A stretch of DNA of 64,000 bases, from contig OZ022242.1 in NCBI GenBank assembly GCA_963978895.1, positions 25,337,424 through 25,401,423 of the forward strand, read 5' to 3'. Under the pieces are notes generated by a model. That model saw only the letters and a list, made by a program, of their open reading frames with translations, was not told the origin of the DNA and did not search any database. The position numbers and the translations under genes are program-made. Origin of the DNA: Erpobdella octoculata. Its lineage: Eukaryota; Annelida; Clitellata; Hirudinida; Erpobdellidae. Position 1 is the stretch's first letter. Each line of letters begins with the position of its first letter. Positions 10,700-23,148 of this stretch are shown one piece after another.

Positions 10700-10985
10700 C
10701 TTCTAAACCACTATAATAGAAATAGGAATTTAATTTGAAATGGAATTAGAAATAGGAATAGAAATCACGTGATAAAAATGAAATAAGAATTAGAAGTAGA
10801 AATTATTTTTCAATCCAAAATGGAATTAGAATTAGAATTAAAAATTCTTTATTGTAAAAAAATGGAATTAGAATGAGAAGTAGTAATTATTTCTTAAAAT
10901 AAAATGGAATTAGAATGAGAAAAAGAATTATTTTTAAATTTAAAATGAAATTAGAATAAGAAATACTCATTTCTTCTTTAATATG
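10700..10985. repeat. Degenerate GGAATTAGAA-type array
   Basis: Repeated AAATGGAATTAGAATTAGAA units with spacers, resembling a one-sided subterminal array of a hAT element. No matching second end was identified. Confidence 0.6.
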
Positions 10986-11118
10986 GTCATATGCTAGGCA
11001 GACAGTTGATGGTTTTTCTTGCCAACTAGCAGTTTATAAAATGAGGTCAGCCAACTATAACAAATCAAGTCTCCACTTATCTACTACTCCTTTCGTAATG
11101 GTCATATACTCGACAACT

Positions 11119-11692
11119 AAAGCACGCTCCACATCGACAAACTAGATACGACCCGACAACATAACACAGGAAAATCAGATCAAATCGGTCGATGTGAACT
11201 AGTCACGCACACACCCGACACGACTGGCACGTTGTAATCGCGTGTATTTTACATTTTGACCCAGTTTTTTCCCCAACCAATCACGAGAAAGTATGTCAGG
11301 TGAAAGGTTGAAAATGGCAGCTTCATATGCTTCATCCATAGACATATCTATGGCCTCATCTATATTATCTATAGTGTTTGTATATCGAAATAATAAATTA
11401 TTAATTTAATTTAAATTAAATTATTTTTTCAATTTTTATTTTTATTATTTAACAGTTTTTTTAAAGACAAGTACTTTTCTTCAAGAAAGTTCTTAACGCT
11501 GATTCGTTGGCACTCGGCAAGCTTGATAAAACTCAGTCTCATGTATTAAACGGGGAAATACATGCGACTGGGTCAAAATCCAGGCGTGCGGAGTCGCAAG
11601 GCTATACCACATCTACAAACTCCGATCGCACTGGACGTGTCAGATTTTATCGGGTTGCGTCAACTCAAGTTTTTCGATGTGGAGCGTGCTTT
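11119..11692. mobile_element. MITE-like element with about 24-bp inverted ends
   Basis: The left end AAAGCACGCTCCACATCGA is repeated in inverse at 11669-11692, and the next bases (AAACT) also agree. No clean target duplication is visible, so the exact borders are uncertain. The short frame at 11507-11719 crosses the right end and is not a gene. Confidence 0.55.
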
Positions 11693-11769
11693 AATGACTT
11701 GACAACCAGCGGTTTATAAAATAAGACCAGCCAACTGTAGCGTCTCTATTCTATACTGATATACTACTC

Positions 11770-11942
11770 TTTTTTTTTCGTAATAGTTTATAGTCCTTTA
11801 CACCAGATGTTTTAAGACTAAAATGGCTGTATGTTGGAAGCTCCTAAGTACTTCCTGTCGTGGATCATAATTTGATCATTTTAACTTTCCCTTCCTCCTT
11901 TCTCCAGGCTTGGGACTGGCTTGCAAAAGCAAGGCAGAGTTG
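11770..11942 (-). mobile_element. SINE-like retroelement, family S, 12-bp TSD
   Basis: A minus-strand copy of the element at 8580-8744, with the A-tail seen as a T-run at 11770-11778. The duplication GATATACTACTC is at 11758-11769 and 11943-11954. Confidence 0.9.
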
Positions 11943-12080
11943 AGATATACTACTCCTTTCTTAATGGTCATATGCTTGGCTGGCAGTTGGTGATTAAGTC
12001 TTGCCAACTACAGCAGTTTATAAAATGAGATATATAATGGTCATAAGCTTGGCCGACAGTTTGTGATTACGAGATGCCAA

Positions 12081-12422
12081 CTAGTAATTTTATATTGAAT
12101 ATTATTAGTAGTTTGCAGCACTGATCTTTATATATTCAGAAGATTTAATCCCCATATTAAAATACAAATTATTTATTTTGAAATAACAAAGACCGGCAAC
12201 ATCTTTCCCTTTATTACAAACTTTTATTTAGGTTACAATCTCTGTTTGTGTGTATGAGTGTTTGTGGCTTTCTCTGTCAATTAAAATTTAACCAGCTTTT
12301 TGACTAGCTAGGAAGCCGAAACTTTCAGCATAGCTTTATATTGGATGACAATACATGATTCAATTAAAAAAAACTTAATTTGAACATTTTTCGTATTTTT
12401 AAATCGAGTGTATTTGAAATAA
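12081..12422. other. Unassigned AT-rich sequence
   Basis: Contains TTTGTGTGTATGAGTGTTTG near 12245, reminiscent of a Helitron 5' region, but no terminus can be defined. No coding potential is seen. Confidence 0.4.
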
Positions 12423-12466
12423 AGGGGTGGAGCTTAAGTCTTAGTTTATACTTAAGCTCCACCCCT
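12423..12466. repeat. Perfect 17-bp palindrome with 10-nt loop
   Basis: AGGGGTGGAGCTTAAGT at 12423-12439 and its exact inverse at 12450-12466. The loop is CTTAGTTTAT. The flanks are AA on both sides, so pairing stops exactly at 17 bp. It could be an inverted pair of element tips or a structured RNA signal; no context favours either. Confidence 0.9.
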
Positions 12467-12785
12467 AAATTGTTGACCAACAGGTCTCAGTTATTTGATT
12501 GACATATAGTCAGCAAATTAGACAGCGTTGTTGGTTTCTTATCGTTAAATAAACACATTAATGTAAGATAATTGTCTCCCTGACCTACATACCCCATCAT
12601 CCTTTTTCAAAAGCCTTCAATTTTGCTGGCCGTTTAGTTTCTCGCACCTCTTACTTTTCTCATATCTCCCCATCTCATGTTCTTCTCCATAGACTTCATC
12701 TTAAATATAGAGTGATTTTTTAAATTTGCTTACTAATGTTCATTTGTTTAGCTTAATTACATTACTTTACATTTTATATCAATAA
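12467..12785. other. Unassigned; part shared with 33180-33320
   Basis: 12640-12740 (TTTCTCGCACCTCTTACTTT type) matches, in inverse, the interior of the non-autonomous hAT at 32540-33509. It is probably a fragment of the same family. Confidence 0.5.
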
Positions 12786-12983
12786 CTAGCGGGATAACGG
12801 TGTTTTCCGGGGTTTTAGACGCTTTTCTATTGTTTTTCTCTCGCTTCCGGGAACGGGAAAGCGACCGGAAACATGAGAGCAAGCGGGAACGGGAAAGCGA
12901 CCGGGAGCGGGAGAGAAAACGGGGAATTAAACGGGAGCTAGAGAAAAACGATAAAAAACCGCGAGAAACGCCGGGTAACCCCG

Positions 12984-12986
<3 letters not shown>
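12786..12986. mobile_element. Minimal Helitron-end pair, outward facing
   Basis: The left side begins CTAGCGGGATAACGG (inverse of a Helitron 3' end). The right side ends CGCCGGGTAACCCCGC directly at (TA)n. The 200 bp between hold the GCGACCGGGAACGGG minisatellite. Two Helitron 3' ends thus point away from each other, as in the larger composites. Confidence 0.65.

Positions 12987-13060
<74 letters not shown>
12987..13060. repeat. (TA)n microsatellite
   Basis: About 73 bp of TA between the Helitron end and the tRNA-like palindrome. Confidence 0.97.
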
Positions 13061-13062
<2 letters not shown>

Positions 13063-13209
13063 TCAACTTCAGACTCGAACCCAGGACTGTCGGATCGGCA
13101 ACACCGCCTTGCATCATGCCAACTACCTTACCATCTGCGCCAGGTAGTTGGCATGATGCAAGGCGGTGTTGCCGATCCGACAGTCGTGGGTTCGAGTCTG
13201 AAGTTGAGA
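13061..13209. repeat. 67-bp-arm palindrome of a tRNA-like sequence
   Basis: 13061-13127 is the inverse of 13143-13209 with one visible mismatch, leaving a 15-nt centre. Each arm carries most of a tRNA-like unit, including the B-box-like GGTTCGAGTC; the A-box-like part lies in the centre. A third copy is at 13478-13560. An RNA across this would form a long hairpin. Confidence 0.9.
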
Positions 13210-13651
13210 CATTTATATTTGCGTTATTTCGTGGTGGATTGTAAGCCATCCAAGTTTCTGATATATGTGGCTCGTAAAAACATATCAACGCTATGTTTCC
13301 TTATAATATATATCTTAAAACATATATCTTCGATAGCTATTAAATTAGCTAGTGACGGATTGTAAGCCGTACAACTTATATACTATCGAGCATTGATTCG
13401 TACCCATTCATAGTCGAGTGTTGTGTTCAACATACCCCAACAAAAGCGCTTAACAACCACTGTTTTTGGCGGTGGAAGTGGCGCAGATGGTAAGGTAGTT
13501 GGCATGATGCAAGGCGGTGTTGCCGATCCGACAGTCGTGGGTTCGAGTCTGAAGTTGAGACATTTATATTTGCGTTATTTCGTGGTGGATTGTAAGCCAT
13601 CCAAGTTTCTGATATATGTGGCTCGTAAAAACATATCAACGCTATGTTTCC

Positions 13652-13662
<11 letters not shown>
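13143..13662. repeat. Direct repeat of about 169 bp (13143-13311 and 13494-13662)
   Basis: Both copies run from GGTAGTTGGCATGATGC to the start of a TA tract and appear essentially identical by eye. The intervening 13312-13493 has partial repeats of the same theme (GATTGTAAGCC). The second copy leads into the (TA)n preceding PLE C. Confidence 0.9.
13478..13560 (+). ncRNA. tRNA-like (SINE-type) sequence, not a functional tRNA
   Basis: The A-box-like TGGCGCAGATGG is at 13479-13490 and the B-box-like GGTTCGAGTC at 13540-13549, about 50 bp apart. No convincing cloverleaf with an anticodon arm could be folded by eye and there is no matching acceptor stem. It is best read as the tRNA-derived head of a SINE. 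Confidence 0.6.

Positions 13663-13744
<82 letters not shown>
13653..13744. repeat. (TA)n microsatellite upstream of PLE C
   Basis: About 90 bp of TA. PLE C sequence begins immediately to its right. Confidence 0.97.
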
Positions 13745-13747
<3 letters not shown>

Positions 13748-13749
<2 letters not shown>

Positions 13750-15319
13750 GGAGTTTTATTTCCAAAAATGTGATAATAATAAGAAGAATGTTATAGCAGG
13801 TAAACTTTGTAGATTGTATGGTGGCCAATTTGCTACACCAGAATCATTGAAGGGTTTTATCAATTTATCTGGATATCAGCCAAGTTTAGATGAGATTGAA
13901 TTTCTACAGCTTGGTTTTAATTATCATCTCAGCAGTGGTTATGACCCTATGTTTAAACAAATTGAGCTGGAGATGTTATATCATAACATAATTAGTTTAT
14001 CTAGAAAAGGTTGGGTAACAATTTCAGAAGGATTAACAAGTCAAATTTCAGCTGAGGGTTACGTGAACAGAAGTGGTGGTAATTCAATGTCATTACCACA
14101 TCACTTGAAGATGGCAGCCAAGAAGTTGAAGAGTAATCAGGATGTTATTATCAGAAAAGGAGACAAATCCAACACATATGTTTTGTTTGATAGATCTGAT
14201 TATATTTCAAAAACAAATAATATACTCTGTGATAGCAGCAAATTTAGAAAAATTACTTCTAACCCTACAGCCAATATTAAAAGAAAGGTTAATCAGATTA
14301 TAGGTTCTATTAATTCCTCTTTTGGTTGCAATAAAATACAAAATGTCATTGGAGAATATAAACCAGGATATATGTACGGGAATGCAAAGATACATAAAGA
14401 AGGCACTCCTCTCAGACCTATAATCTCGCAGTGTCCCGCACCAACGTATCAGTTGGCAAAGTTTCTCAATCAATTAATTGCTCCATATTGTCAATCACAG
14501 TACAATATAAAATCTTCTAGTGAATTTGTTGACCTTGTTAATACTTGCTCTCAGAGAGGCACGATTTGCTCATTGGATGTAGTGAGCTTGTTTACAAGTG
14601 TACCTATAGAAATTACTATTGAGATAATTTGTTCATCTGTTTATAATCATCCTGAGCTTGAACCACCTCTGTTTGGTTTGAATTTGTTGAAAGAAGCTCT
14701 TTTACTGTGTACCACTGAGTCTCCTTTTATTGCTCCAAGTGGTGAATTATATCTCCAGATAGACGGTGTGGCAATGGGGTCACCTCTGGGACCAGTTTTT
14801 GCTGAATTTTACATGTCTGATGTAGAAAGAAAGTTAAGTTCAATGATTAATGAAAATACTTTGATTTATTGCAGATATGTAGATGATATTTTTATTATGT
14901 CACGCCCCGATAAGAATGTTTTTGATTTAAAGAGGGCTTTGGAAAACTCATCTGTACTCAAGTTTACACATGAATCTTGTGGAAAAGATGGCTCCTTGCC
15001 CTTTTTAGATGTGTTGGTCGGTAATGTTGGTGACAGGCTGCAGATGCAAGTATATGTTAAACCAACAGATTCAGGTGAATGTTTGAAAGGTAATAGTGAT
15101 TGCCCTGATAGATATAAACATAGTGTTATAAATAACTATTTGACAAGAGCGTATAAACTCTCGAATAGCTGGATTGATTTTCATTTGGAAGTTCATAGGA
15201 TTCGGCAACTGCTGATTAATAATGGATATACTAATTGCATGTTTGATATGTGTCTGAAAAAGTATTTGGATTACAAGTTTTCTAGTGATGGTAATAATTC
15301 TACAAGCAAGTGTTGTGAT
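13748..15319 (+). pseudogene. Penelope-like reverse transcriptase (PLE C)
   Basis: About 524 codons of PLE origin. An N-terminal domain (residues 1-130, FLQLGFNYH and LEMLYHNIISLSRKG) parallels PLE D. The RT follows: IRKGDKSNTYV (about 135), GNAKIHKEGTPLRPIIS (211-227), SLDVVSLFTSVP (275-286), VAMGSPLGPVFAEFYM (341-356) and the catalytic YVDD at 377-380, then LPFLDV. The frame is uninterrupted up to the LTR junction; the last 30 residues of the apparent ORF are LTR-encoded. The natural N-terminus is missing, since the copy starts at the (TA)n, so the first ATG is internal. RTs of this type copy the element's RNA at a nicked target. Confidence 0.92.
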
Positions 15320-15996
<677 letters not shown>

Positions 15997-16012
15997 TATC
16001 CCCCCTCTTCGA
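15997..16012 (-). promoter_or_regulatory. Polypurine tract next to the 3' LTR
   Basis: Reads GAAGAGGGGGGATA on the minus strand, immediately before the LTR, as expected for plus-strand priming. Confidence 0.75.
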
Positions 16013-16025
16013 AAAAAGAAACGCG

Positions 16026-17786
16026 TCAGTGTTTCTTGATTACATCGTCACTCTCTTTACGACTAAGAAAGTCAGCACCGATGTTCTCCTTGCCTTTGAA
16101 ATAGTTTCTTTTCAACTTATTCTCAATCTCCATCTCTCTGCGTGCTGTGTCAACAGGGCGGGCATCTCCGAAGATTGCCGAATTCAACTTTCCAACTTTC
16201 CCCACCCCTCCATGTTGGCCTCTAGGCAGAAGATTGAGCCTTGGTCTTTCTTTTGGCGGATTCAAAGCTTGAACTTTTGCCTCAACTTTATTTCCTACCT
16301 TTGAAATGGCAGACGTGTTTCTTTCCTTGCTTTTATACAGCTCCGAGTTAGCCGACGATTTTCCAAAATTTACCTGATCATTCCTCTGAGTGCTGTCGTA
16401 GTTGGAAGCGGATTTCTGTGGTTTCCGACCAAAGCGTTTTCCTGCCGCCATTGCATCAAAACCTCTTACCCCTTCAACATTTCCAAGCACGAGATCGCAA
16501 AGTAGGTTTTTCATGCAGACCACCTCTCTAGTTCCTCTGAACCAGTCTGTTTTGATTTTTACCACTGCTGTTGGAGCTACTCGAACTGTGCCGTCGATCA
16601 AAACACAGGGTCTTGTTCTTCCGGTCATCTGACGCGGGTGCACTAATGATTCCTTTACTATTATGGAAGTACAGCCAGTGTCCCTCAAAACTTTTACCGG
16701 TTTTCTGTTCACAAACCCTTTGGTTAATTTAAATTTTTCTCCTGAGTGCAAACAACCATCCGCAATGACAGGAAAAACGCATCCACACTTCAATTCCACC
16801 TCATCCATTTTTCCTTCCATCACCATGGCAGCGCATGCATTCACAACGCCGGAATCCTTGCATGGTGCTGACGTAGTCGTCTCTTTCCGTGTTTGGCAAA
16901 ATACAGGATTACTAGGACTACTCTGCCGACACTCTCTTGCCATGTGCCCCGTTTGATGACAGTTGTAGCAGCGAGGTTCAACCATTTTGGCGTCACTGAC
17001 CGACTGACCCCGGTTCCAACCCATCCTGCTATTGCTGTCCAATTTTGCCAACCTCTTCTCTGGGTGGGCTTGGCTGTACTTGTTTACCCAAAGGCACAGC
17101 TCATTGACATCTTTGCTCTCTTTCTCCAACAAGTACTCGACCATTCCCGCCGGGCATTTTCCGAAAAACTGCTCTTTCAGAAACAAAAACAACAGATTTT
17201 GTTTGCCCGCGAGATCTACCCAGCGCCTGAGGTGGCTATCTAGCCGCACTAGATAATGTTCCCAGGTCTCCTCCGTTTCAGGCATTGACTCTCGAACCAT
17301 TATGCGATAGTCTTCCGCTGACTTCCCAAAACGACGAAGGAGTGCCTCCTTTGCCGTCCTGTAGTCCTGCATCTGACTATCGCTAAGTTGGCCAAACACT
17401 TCCAAAGTCTTCGCACTAAGCAACGACCCTAGAAGCATTCCCCAATCCTTCTGAGGGTGACCATTGGCTTTTGCCAATGACTCAAATCTCAGCAAAAATG
17501 CGTCGATGTCATCACCTTCAGAAAACTTTGGATAAGGAATCTTAGTAGCCTCCGCCGACGGTTTTGGCTCTATTCTTTTTTGGCCCTCCAATTCCAACTT
17601 TTTTAATTCTAACTCGTGCTGCCTCTGTCTTTCCCGCTCTTCATGTTCCCGTTCCTGTTTTTTTTCTTCACGTTCTTCTAATCTCCTAACTCTTTCTTCA
17701 TCCTTTAACTCTTAGACATAATTCCTTAAATCTTCTCCGGAATAGCCTAGGGCCTGTCCCATCGCAATGAATTTCTCGTCAGACAT
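16026..17786 (-). pseudogene. Gag-protease polyprotein with fused RNase H tail, one early stop
   Basis: The first ATG (17786-17784) gives MSDEKFIAMGQALGYSGEDL and then a TAA at 17714-17712 (codon 25). The frame is then open from there, with an internal ATG at 17597, to 16026 (523 residues). After a charged coiled-coil-like stretch come a Gag core (PYPKFSEGDDIDAFLLRFE, then a SCAN-like helical region around LKEQFFGKCPAGM and LWVNKY), a CCHC knuckle CYNCHQTGHMAREC (210-223) and a retropepsin-like region with RDTGCTS (DTG 306-308). The C-terminus, KGKENIGADFLSRKES, resembles the end of a gypsy RNase H, so an in-frame deletion removed RT and most of RNase H. Gag would form particles; reverse transcriptase would have to come from a relative. 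The SCAN-like Gag recalls Gmr1-type Ty3/gypsy elements. Confidence 0.85.
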
Positions 17787-17867
17787 CTTTCACAAAAGAA
17801 AAAAAATTCGGTCACTTGTGATCAAACAACTTCAGAAAAATATATTTACGTATGAAAATGCGTAAAT

Positions 17868-17882
17868 ACGTCGAGGTCACCA
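17868..17882 (-). promoter_or_regulatory. Primer binding site (tRNA-Trp)
   Basis: Minus strand TGGTGACCTCGACGT, one base after the 5' LTR. Its complement ends in GAGGTCACCA, as does the 3' end of animal tRNA-Trp with CCA. Confidence 0.8.
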
Positions 17883-17883
17883 A

Positions 17884-18690
<807 letters not shown>

Positions 18691-19311
18691 GTGATGATAT
18701 AAAACTGTTTAAAACATCAGATTGAAAATGCTGTCTTTGATGAAAACAAATCCGGACACGTAAATGACAAAGATACAAAAGAATGTTGTTCATTTAGGGT
18801 CGTGACCGCTGATGACGTCAATATTGATAATTGTTTTTCTCCCTTACATGCATCTGATGGAAATAACCAGGATGGTGATTTAAAAGGCACCTCAATTACA
18901 GATAGCATTATGCTTGATTTAAAGTGCGACGATATGCATCCTTCTACAATATGTTTTTCTTCCTCCCAAGCTTCTGAAATATGTAACATTGATGTTGATA
19001 AAAAAGGCGCCTCATCTACAGATGACTTGTTGCAGGGATTTAAAAATGTAGATACATGTTGTTTGTCGGGTTTGCCTGGTCAAAGTCTCGTTGATCGAAC
19101 AGATGTTGAGTTTTATGATGGTTGTTTATCCGATTGCCATGATTCCGTCCGAATGCACCGGATAAAGGGTTGTGCAGAGATTTCTCAGGTGGATGACGGA
19201 TCTTCTGGAGTGTCTGTTGATGGTGCATGTGTTTCAGAGGGGATGTCTGGTCCGTTGAGCTTGTCTCACTTAACTGATAACATTAATATTACAATTAGAC
19301 GGAGGAGATGA
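18691..19311 (+). pseudogene. PLE C C-terminal tail
   Basis: The open frame 18802-19311 is acidic and Ser/Asp-rich (repeated KGTSITD / KGASSTDD phrases about 50 residues apart) and ends NINITIRRRR. The same end closes PLE D (SSNITTRRRR) and PLE B (SNITQRKRKN). Between 18691 and 18801 the frame is broken by stops, and the endonuclease is absent. The tail has no recognised domain. Confidence 0.7.
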
Positions 19312-19575
19312 TATTGTTTTGATATGATATATAAGCCTCTTTGTCTGTTTCACATTTCTTAAAACTTTTGATGAATTTTATAAATTTAAATTATTATATC
19401 TCGATTTAAATTAATATAATTTTTATATTATTTTATTTTGATTTTATTATTATTATTTTATTTTTATTATTATTTTATTAATTATTTTCTGCTTAATTTA
19501 ACGTTCATCGTCCTGATTTTAATTATTATTATGTACTGTATGTATTAACTTTTAGTTACATTAAGACAATCAAAA
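19312..19575. other. PLE C 3' non-coding region
   Basis: AT-rich, including runs of TTATTATTATTTTATTTTT, between the C-terminal stop and the hammerhead. No other signal seen. Confidence 0.6.
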
Positions 19576-19620
19576 CAACCCTGACGATGGCCGCAATGGC
19601 TGAAACTTGCAAGTTGGTTG
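19576..19620 (+). ncRNA. Hammerhead ribozyme, PLE type, intact core
   Basis: Stem I CAACC/GGTTG (5 bp), core CTGACGA (19581-19587), T, stem II GGCC/GGCT with loop GCAAT, core GAAA (19602-19605), stem III CTT-GC-AAG, then TT with cleavage expected after 19615. The ATG of the following frame is at 19587-19589, overlapping the core. Confidence 0.9.
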
Positions 19621-19744
19621 CTAATAAAACGTTTGATTTTAGATTTAGTAAAAGTGTTTTCTCTCACTTAAAATATTTTAAGCGTTTAATTGACAAAACC
19701 GTGTCTTCTAAATGGCGTGTATATTTCAACAGAGCATGTTTAAA

Positions 19745-19747
<3 letters not shown>
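19587..19747 (+). pseudogene. PLE C ORF N-terminal fragment
   Basis: MAAMAETCKLVANKTFDFRF ... [15 protein letters not shown], open from the ATG inside the ribozyme to the (TA)n tract. The end block agrees with the other four copies. Confidence 0.75.
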
Positions 19748-19955
<208 letters not shown>

Positions 19956-20566
19956 ATATATATAAAAGGAAGTCGGGGTTTGTGTTACGTCACTTATAAC
20001 TCAAGAACGGCTGAACCGATTTTAGAAATTTTTGATTTATTGGATTTCTCTCAGCTCCTATTAACAGAATAACTAAAAAAAAATTGACATTGAATCATGG
20101 AGTGGCCCATGGGGACCGCAGTATGTACCCCGGTAGCTATACAGCCTTAACAGTGCGTCCTAGAAAAAAACTTCAAATGGCAAAGTTGTAGAGCACCCTC
20201 TATTTGGTCTTACGGACAAAATAAATTTTCAATTTGGAGTTTGATTTATCGAGATATACAGATGTTTAATTTTCCGCGACATGACATTTATGCGCAAATG
20301 GGGTAGAGCGCATTTATTAAATTTTCTGACTATTTCATTGTTTACAATTGAAAATCTCACAGAAAAAAATTAAGTAAATATCTTTTTCAATTAAAATATA
20401 AAATAAAATAATTGTTTATGGGCCATAAAAATATTTTCCGTTTTCCATTTGGCATTAACAAAGTGTCAATGCAGTTCCGTCAATATTATATTTTCGTTCG
20501 TTGGAATTAATTTGCGAGTTTTAAAGTTTTATTACTTTTAACAAAAACATTATTAATAGCAAAACA

Positions 20567-20900
20567 ATGCCGCGACCCAGAAGATCTAATCTTTCCCAAA
20601 ATAGCCGTCGGGCAATTAGGAATCGGAACAATGTTAACCAATCCACCGCGGAAGAACTAGAATTAGCGCGAGAAAGGCGCCGCGTTAGTATGGCCCGGCT
20701 TCGTGCTTCTCGAAGACAAGAGCAAAGAGATTTACTCCCCGAAACTGCAAATTTGAATCGAGCAGCATTTCTCTACGATTGCACAATTGATTACGGCTCT
20801 CATCCTTTCGTGTGCACATTGCCAATGTCCAATGCACATTGTTTGCGAACATTGTGCCGCATTGAAGTTTTCTGGAGAAACGCCTGGATTGTGCTGCCTT
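20567..20900 (+). pseudogene. Helitron protein N-terminal region with zinc finger
   Basis: Starts MPRPRRSNLSQNSRRAIRN, the usual basic start of animal Helitron proteins, then a helical region rich in Arg and Glu. Near 20815 the conserved reading moves by one base: the shifted frame gives IVCEHCAALKFSGETPGLCC, a CxxC...CC zinc-finger block typical of Helitrons, while the longest open frame does not. A frameshift is therefore present. The coding sequence is then cut by the insertion at 20905. Confidence 0.85.
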
Positions 20901-21364
20901 AATGTAGGTAGTCGCATAAACGAAACGCGCCTAAGCGCGTCGCGCTTGAACATGCAAGGCTAAAAAGTTTATTAGGCGCAGTGGATGGGAAAAAAGAGGT
21001 GTTACGAGATTGCTTATTTCTCAGGGTGTAATAAAGCCACATTAGAAATGGTTACATAAAAATACTTGTAATAAATGTCTGAGCCCAAATTTGTCTATAT
21101 AAATGAGTTCGCACAGTTCATTTTCCTTTCACTTTGATTCAAAAGTTAGTCTTTATTGATTTAAGGCTTTTATTTCATAGGTCATTGACGCTAAAATATG
21201 GTTTTAGGCTTAAAAAATTTCGTTTCTTTTCTTCTATAACAATGTTAAATTCGGTAGCTATACGAGCTCTCCCAGTTACACAAATCGAGTTTTAAGTGGA
21301 TAGGGTGGTGCTTAAAATTTGAGCACCGCGCGCCAGCTAAACTCTAAGCACGCTCTAGGAATTA

Positions 21365-21875
21365 TATAGATTTTAGATAGTGTTTGAGTCTCTATATCTC
21401 GTCTTGGAGACCTCGCTGTAAAATAAATTTAGTTTCATTCGAAAGGTTATTAACTCTATTATAACATAGTAAAATTTCATAACACAGCTAAGTCTCTAAC
21501 TATAAAAATTACTTCGTTAATGTAGATCGTGTAGCAGCGCATAACCGTAGGCGCGCTGCACCTGACGTAGATAATATCGATTTTAAGATAGTGTTTGAGT
21601 CTCTATATCTCGTCTTGGAGATCTCGCTGTAAAATAAATTTAGTTTCATTCGAAAGGTTATTATGTCTATTATAACATAGTAAAAATTCATAACACTGCT
21701 AAGTCTCTAACTATAAAAATAACTTCGTTAATGTAGATCGTGTAGCAGCGCATAACCGTAGGCGCGCTGCAACTGACGTACATATAGATTTATAGATTTT
21801 AAGATAGTGTTTGAGTCTCTATAACTCGTCTTAGAGACATCTCAGTAGTATAAGTTTAGTTTCATTCAAAAGGTT
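21365..21875. repeat. Tandem repeat, about 213 bp x 2.3
   Basis: The phrase GATAGTGTTTGAGTCTCTAT recurs at about 21375, 21588 and 21802. Units also share GCAGCGCATAACCGTAGGCG. Confidence 0.9.
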
Positions 21876-21963
21876 ATTTAATAACTTTAATGAACAAATG
21901 ATGAAGACGAAGCCGTGGACTTTCTCACAATCTTCAAGCGCTTTCCTGACAGACAGCCGCCTT

Positions 21964-22072
21964 AACTCCGCCTTGCTGAAAAAGGAGGAGGGCAATTATA
22001 CAGATCAAGTTATGATCCGCGACAGAAAGTACTTTGATTCTCCTACATAAACAAATATCAGTCTTAAAACAA
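21964..22072 (+). mobile_element. SINE family S, diverged partial copy
   Basis: Shares AACTCCGCCTTG, GGAGGAGGG, TTATGATCC and AGTCTTAAAAC with the copy at 8580. The middle is shorter and the A-tail is missing. Confidence 0.7.
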
Positions 22073-22225
22073 CAAGCAGACGGCGAACTACCGCGAGCTC
22101 AGGCAGTGACATTCAGTTATGTGCTATGGCGCATGGGAAGCGAAATGCGTGGTCCCACTTTTAAACTTTTAATAACTTTATATTTATCAAGTTTTTTGTT
22201 TGGAATTCTATTTCTAAATAATTTC

Positions 22226-23148
22226 TTAATGGTAAAGTGAAATTGCCATTATTGACACCACCGCCAGAGCCACTGCATTCATTGCTTCGTGGCGATACAC
22301 CAGAATCACGTCATTTTCTAGCAAACACTCAAAAATACAATAAGTGTTTTCAAATGACTTCATTCGGAGCAGACATTGTTGAAGAATACGGATTTAATCC
22401 CACTTTCAAGGTTATTTATGTTGAAATTGTTTAATAAAGTAAACGTTCATTTTCTTTAAAAAATTTAATTAAATTTAGCTTCAGTAATACTTTGGAAAAG
22501 TTTTGTTATATTTTTGTAAATCATTTAATGAAATTTCTAATCAATTACAAACCAGTTATACTTACTTTGTTTTCAAATTTACAGATTCAAGGCCAGATTC
22601 ACCATCGAATTGGATCATTGTTACCTCTTGAAGATGCACGTCATAAATTTTTACAAATATACTTCATGGGCAATATGGAGGAACAACTTGATCGGCGTCA
22701 AGAGATCAACACAGCAGTGAAAAGAGCAACTCTTCATGATCTTCAGCATCTACTTCATGAACATCATGCATTGGTCAGGCTGTTCATGACTGCGTTAGAG
22801 CTCATGCCAACTGATGACTACAAAGTCGTGATCAGAGCAGATAAACGACCAACTGGAACACATGAACGCACATTTAACGCTCCAACAATATATGAAGTAG
22901 CAATACTGATCGTTGGTGAAAACTTGGAAAGACGTGATATTGCGCTTGCACGTCGTGATACTGGGCAAATACAACAAATATGTGAAACGCACCGTTCTTA
23001 TGACACTTTGCAATATCCACTGATGTTTTGGCAAGGAGAGGATGGATATCACTTCAATATCAAGATGATAAATCCATTGAATAGTGAGTATCAATATCAA
23101 TTTATATTTCAACATGATATAATTTTTACACCGTTTGTTTTTTTTTAA
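22226..23148 (+). pseudogene. Helitron Rep, N-terminal exons
   Basis: GKVKLPLLTPPPEPLHSLL ... TPESRHFL to FGADIVEEYGFNPTFK is followed by an intron with GT at 22410 and a TTTACAG acceptor before IQGQIHHRIGSLLP near 22585. It continues with YFMGNMEEQLDRRQEIN and PTIYEVAILIVGE, to INPLN and a GTGAGT donor near 23083. These are conserved Helitron N-terminal blocks (Helitron_like_N region). The next exon starts after TTTCAG at 23218. Most Helitron ORFs are intronless or poor in introns, so two introns are notable. Confidence 0.85.

Larger units (their letters stand above)
10986..12080. repeat. Family of about 120-bp segments (GCCAACTAGCAGTTTATAAA)
   Basis: Related segments at about 10985-11110, 11696-11770 and 11955-12075 share GGTCATATGCT, GCCAACTA and CAGTTTATAAAATGAG. 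They surround a MITE-like insertion and a SINE. It may be one older element fragmented by those insertions. Confidence 0.6.
20905..22213. mobile_element. Unclassified insertion in the Helitron ORF
   Basis: It separates GLCCLN from GKVKLPLL, which are adjacent in Helitron proteins. The flanks share CTTAATG (20898-20904 and about 22224-22230), a probable 7-8 bp target duplication. The left end is TAGGTAGTCGCATAAA, also found at 51812. No inverted terminal repeat was seen. Inside are 2.3 tandem copies of about 213 bp and a SINE fragment. Confidence 0.6.

Noticed and set aside
13061..13560. Functional tRNA genes
   Set aside because: A- and B-box-like motifs are present but no cloverleaf, anticodon arm or matching acceptor stem could be folded; copies are in palindromes and repeats.
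16029..17256. Plus-strand ORFs of 70-116 codons within the LTR element
   Set aside because: They are antisense to the Gag-Pro frame, which has clear CCHC and DTG motifs.
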